Of a stretch of DNA of 64,000 bases, positions 59,886-64,000 are shown one piece after another. Location: contig NC_062219.1 of NCBI RefSeq assembly GCF_902686445.1, forward strand, positions 40,947,056-41,011,055. Direction: 5' to 3'. Position numbers and translations under genes: made by a program. The DNA comes from Sciurus carolinensis. Lineage: Eukaryota > Chordata > Mammalia > Rodentia > Sciuridae. Every line of letters begins with the position of its first letter. Within the stretch, counting starts at the first letter, position 1. A model generated the notes under the pieces. That model was not told the DNA's origin. It made no database searches and saw nothing but the letters and a program-made list of their open reading frames with translations.

Positions 59886-61068
59886 AGGCTGAAGATGTCC
59901 TCTTACTTTGTGAGACGTTTAGAAAGCTTAGTATCATTTCAGTGACTGTTGAGTGGCTACACTAGGCTCATGGTACACTTAGTAGGTTAAACCAAGCTCC
60001 AGATTGGATCAGACTCATATAGCACTCAGGTTTAGGGCTATAAATAGCCCTTCACCTTTCTTCCAGAAGCTCAGTTATTTCTAGGCAAGTGCCAAAGTTA
60101 ATTCCCCCTTCTGGGATTCATGCAGACTTTCATCCATAGATGGACTGCATTATAACATCTATTTGACAGTACATATTACTGTGCAAAATGACTTTTAAAT
60201 AATTATTTGTAGCAAAGGAAAGTTTACTTAATTCTTAATAATTTTGTTGAAAAGGTGGTAGAAAAATTTTAAAGTTCTTAAAATATGTAATGTTTTCAAA
60301 TTGTGTATTAACTAATATATAATCATAGTATGATTGCAATGATATTTGTAGAATTGTGTTCCAAAATAAAGGAAGATACACGTTTTTATATAATGGATTC
60401 AAATTGATGATCCTATATATAAGTACCTTGACATTTTCTAGAACACTTAAAGGAGACTATTTAAAAGAAGAACATATGTCGGACTTCCAACTTCTAAGCT
60501 TTTGTATAAACTCAAAGTTCAAAAGAAGGTCATTGCACTATGTATGGACTTCTTTTCTTTCTATTAGCTGAAACTCATTTCACTGCTTCTGTTAACAATC
60601 AAATCTGTGAGAGGCTTTTATATTCAAAATTTAGAGCAGTTTTTAAAATTTATTTTACATATTGCACTGCTCCTGGAGGCTCTGCAACCCCAAATCCCCA
60701 CCATTGCTTTCAAGAAGAAAGACCAAGATTTCACAGCAAGACTACTTAAAAATTAAGCACACAAGTTATAGCACTTAGAGCAACATATGATGAAATTAAG
60801 AGGAGGAGATCCAACCTGCACATATGTGTCTAACTTATAAAAACCAAAAGAGGTGACTTTACATTAAATGCAGATTACTTGGGGGTGTGGGAGAATGTAG
60901 CTCTGGTTCAAGCCCACCAAATTCCTTTGAAAGTATAAACTACTAAGTTGAACAATCTGTTGTTATTGACATGGAAATGGAAGATGCATGTAATACACAG
61001 AAGGGTCTAGAAATAAACTTTATATCTGAAGTAATAGGCTAGTAAAAATTATTTTAAAATACAACTGT
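59886..61068. other. unique sequence
   Basis: About 1.2 kb with no recognised gene or repeat. A palindromic MEF2-type site is at 60037-60052. Confidence 0.4.
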
Positions 61069-61275
61069 TGTGCCAGACACTATGCCAAATGTCTGTAATC
61101 CCAGTGGCTCGGGAGGTTGAGACAGGAGGATCTTGAGTTCAAAGCCAGTCTCAGCAAAAGTAAGGTGCTAAACTCAGTAAGACCCTGTTTCTAAATAAAA
61201 TACAAAATAGGACTGGGGATGTGGCTTAGTGGTCAAGTGCCCCTGAGTTCAATTCCTAGTACCCGCCCCCCCCAA
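61069..61275 (+). repeat. MEN (B1-dID) dimeric SINE
   Basis: B1 half ('gtctgtaatcccagtggctc') and ID half ('gactggggatgtggcttagt'), ending in a C-rich 'acccgccccccccc' and a short A/T tail that runs into a TG repeat. Confidence 0.9.
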
Positions 61276-61285
61276 ATACATATAT

Positions 61286-61317
61286 GTATGTGTTTGTGTG
61301 TGTGTGTGTGTGTGTGT
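61286..61317 (+). repeat. (TG)n microsatellite seeded at a SINE tail
   Basis: TA/TG alternation directly after the MEN tail. Confidence 0.92.
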
Positions 61318-62065
61318 CCATTGTAATTTGGAAATCTAGAGGTTAGTTTCATATCATTTCTCAAAATCATTAGTGATCTTTCAAAGATATTAGTAAAAGT
61401 TGATATTCGAGGTGATTCATACAAAAACCTGGAACCACTAAAAATCAAGTTTCAATATGATGCAAGAAAAATAGTTCTAAAATGTGCTATACCCCGGAGT
61501 GTTGTGTTTATTGGCAGGGTATTAAGCTCTTGAATTTGTTTATAAAATATCACAGAAACTGAAAAGCAGGTGTCACATAAACCTGATCAATTTGATTGTA
61601 AAACTTTTAATCTACTTCTCTGCTCAAGTTGAATTTAGAAAAAGATAAGAAAAGCAGTTGTGAGAAACAGTGCTGTATGTTTCATTGAAAATCAGAAGAA
61701 TTAGCAGAGCCAAGAGAAGGCAACATTTTTAAAAATCCAAGGTTTTAACCATACAAGTACTAATGGGTGGGAGATTGCCTTCCTTTTTTTAATGCTGCCT
61801 GCTCTCCTACCTGCAAATATTGCATAAAAATTAAAAAGAATAATTTAAAAATGGAAGGTAGCGTGGTAAAGTAGAAAGTGGGTGTAGTTTCAAGTCAGAA
61901 ATCAAAGTTCAAGCACTAGTTGTGCTTCTTCACCAGTCTGGAGAGAATGAGAGGCTAATGAGGGGTGCAGGGGATTTCCTACACAATGGGCCATAAATTA
62001 GCAGATGAAACTCGTTACTTGTTAACAATATGTTGAGAGGAATATTTTCAGCTTTTTAAAAGATC
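61318..62065. other. unique sequence
   Basis: Nothing recognised. Confidence 0.4.
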
Positions 62066-62070
62066 ATTCT

Positions 62071-62280
62071 ATTTTTTTTTTCTTTTTGAACATGAAGTCT
62101 TTATTTATTTATTTTTACAGACTGCATTTTGATTCATTGTACACAAATGGGGTATGACTTTTCATTTCTATGGTTGTACATGATGTAAATTCACACCATT
62201 TGTTTAATTATACATGTACACAGGGTAATGATATCTGTCTCATTCTACCATCTTTCATACCCCCACACCCTCCTGTTGTT
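62071..62280 (-). mobile_element. severely 5'-truncated L1 3' end, inverted
   Basis: 'acagactgcattttgattca' then 'ttgtacacaaatggggta', 'ggttgtacatgatgtaaatt' and 'ctgtctcattctaccatctt' is the inverted local L1 3'UTR. The T-rich left edge is its tail. An inverted AATAAA-type repeat precedes about 20 bases of extra sequence before the T run. Confidence 0.85.
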
Positions 62281-64000
62281 TGTTTTTTTAATGGGACAAA
62301 ACATTCATGATGTCAAATCTGTAGTAAAACTGAACAGAATATATATCTCTGCAGTATGAGACCTAGCTGGGTTCCACTAAGAAGCTTTTTTGTTCAGTTG
62401 TTATTATTTGTAATAGTAACTCTTTTTACTCCCTACTCCATAAGCACACAGTACCCATGGAAAACATTCTGTTTATTGGCTTAAATGCTTCTTAATGTTT
62501 TCCTCTTTATATTTGGCCATCATTGTGACTGTAAATTGAAACTTATGTTATTTTTACAATGCAAAAATGAAATGAGGTTATTCAGTTCTTATAGTAAAGG
62601 CTTAGGAACCCTTAGAGATTTGAAGTCTCCAATGTTGTTTACATTAATTTTTAATCAGTTAGGAATATTTAATATTAAAGAAACATAAAACAGGGCAATT
62701 AGCAATTTTAAAATCATCTACATTGACTTTTGGCTGAACATATCAATGTGAAAAGACAATACATAAATGGTTAAGATTTTCCAGTTAATCTACTGGTTTT
62801 ATAGTTCTGATATTTGTAGTTTACAGTATTAAAATATTATTATTTCCTGATCTTCAAAATTTAAAAAAAATATCCCTTCGGGCATAAACTTAATATATAA
62901 AAACATGAATATTATCTAATATAAGGCATTTTAAGGAGAATGAATTCAGGAAGTTAAGATCTGTTTGAATTAAAGTTCTAGGACGAACTATCAAGGTTAA
63001 GTTTTTGCTTTCCCTCATTCCTGCCTGCTTTGGATGAAATTAGTGACATGCATAGTTTGTGATAGGGAGTGCTTATTTACTGTCAAATAAACATGCATTG
63101 CCCCAGGTGAGGGTTATGCAGAAATAGGTGAACTTCCTGGTCCAGAAAGATAGTCATTTCTATCTTCAAAGGAAACTAAGTATCCTTGGCAAATGGGTGG
63201 TAAATAAAATCCTCCTTCTTTCTATCCAAGTTATGCTCTCTAAACATCAAACATCTCCACATCTCTGTGCCTTAAGTCACTGTTAAAAGATACACAGTTT
63301 ACAATTCTGAGAGATTCTTTGGTATGTAAATGAGTTGTTTCCTCATGAACTGCAGAGCCCATCTCACGATGTACTTTAAATATTATATTTAAATATATAC
63401 GGTGTAGATATTTTTAATTTTGTATCTGTGGCAGGAGCTGGTGCATGTGGTCTTCAGTTCAACAAGAAAAAGATACAATCTTTTAAACTATGAGAATGAA
63501 GATCATTTGCATTTGGCAATCTGCAAATGCAGGGAAACGTTGACTTTATTCAGCCGGCATGAGGCTAGAACTCTGTGACAGCCTGGTTTTTGCTACTCAT
63601 TTGCTGCATCATTTGCCTCCCTGACACAGTTTACTGAAATAGAGAAAAATACAAAGGAGGAGGAAAATTCTTAGTATTTCAAAGTTCATTTTAATAATGT
63701 GAAGGAAATAGGAGAATTTGTGAATATAAGAGAATCCATTTCCATTTATTTAAACTTTCAAAATATTCTTTACCAAGGCTTCCTTGGAAAAGTTATTGTT
63801 GCCTTTTAAAATAAAAACTTCATGTGATTAACAGAACTTTCTGTTGAAGTAGACAACTGGATGTAATGTCAAGACAAAAATGACAAATACAGTGTCAATT
63901 TTTTGGCAGTCAGTGCTAGAACTATTACTTTTGACCATGGTTATTCTTATTTAATATATATAATTGCCTAGAGAAAAATGAGTGTTCTATAAAATCTATA
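62281..64000. other. unique sequence to window end
   Basis: About 1.7 kb. No gene or named repeat. A block at 63350-63620 has octamer-type motifs and is reported as a finding. Confidence 0.45.

Noticed and set aside
60661..60740. Possible exon-like GC-richer patch
   Set aside because: Only a 69-codon frame (60540-60749), with no convincing splice sites.
1..64000. CRISPR array, operon or prokaryotic mobile system
   Set aside because: No regular direct repeats with spacers and no bacterial gene layout; the repeats are mammalian SINEs, LINEs and LTRs.

Overview
This window looks like intergenic or deep intronic DNA from a rodent of the squirrel family (Sciuridae). The main evidence is a set of dimeric SINEs whose left half is B1-like (7SL-derived) and whose right half is ID-like (tRNA-derived). 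That fusion is known as MEN or B1-dID and is described from squirrels. Single ID elements and a rodent-type L1 lineage with a recurring 3' end agree with this. The DNA is AT-rich, CpG-poor and full of short microsatellites. I found no convincing host protein-coding exon, tRNA gene or functional RNA gene. Every recognisable protein comes from LINE-1 ORF1 or ORF2 and is broken.

Layout. 1-8.4 kb: mostly unique sequence with MIR, MaLR, ID and MEN copies. 8.4-17.1 kb: a long, old, degenerate L1 (L1-A) with a younger L1 3' fragment nested in its ORF2. 17.2-21.5 kb: an ERVL-type LTR, an MST/THE1-like MaLR LTR, a MEN and an L2 piece. 21.5-28.5 kb: a full-length but dead L1 (L1-B) bounded by a 15-bp perfect target-site duplication. 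It contains a second, 5'-inverted L1 (L1-E). 28.5-33.1 kb: old repeats, an ID, a MEN and a 5'-truncated L1 (L1-C) with an 18-bp duplication. 33-47 kb: unique DNA with MIR, MaLR, ERVL and old L1 fragments. A small 5S rRNA-derived retropseudogene here is inserted cleanly into a MIR. 47.6-51.4 kb: three L1 fragments. One (L1-D) ends in an A run before its normal 3' end and carries telomere-like and G-rich tracts. Another (L1-F) is 5'-inverted and appears to have carried about 270 bp of flanking DNA as a 3' transduction. 51.4-64 kb: a MaLR LTR, an L2, MIRs, one MEN, an L1 tail and long unique stretches. These hold long GT/CA repeats, a tandemly duplicated perfect palindrome and a few possible enhancer-type motifs.

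The elements do not form an operon or pathway. The window is a record of retrotransposition: L1 supplied the machinery, and ID, MEN and the 5S copy were probably mobilised by it. I see no sign of a new coding system. The most informative loci are the transducing L1 (49528-50963), the 5S retropseudogene (38531-38627) and the L1-in-L1 nest (27079-27722). Family names come from recognition of consensus-like sequence, not a database search, and most repeat edges are good to about 10-30 bp.
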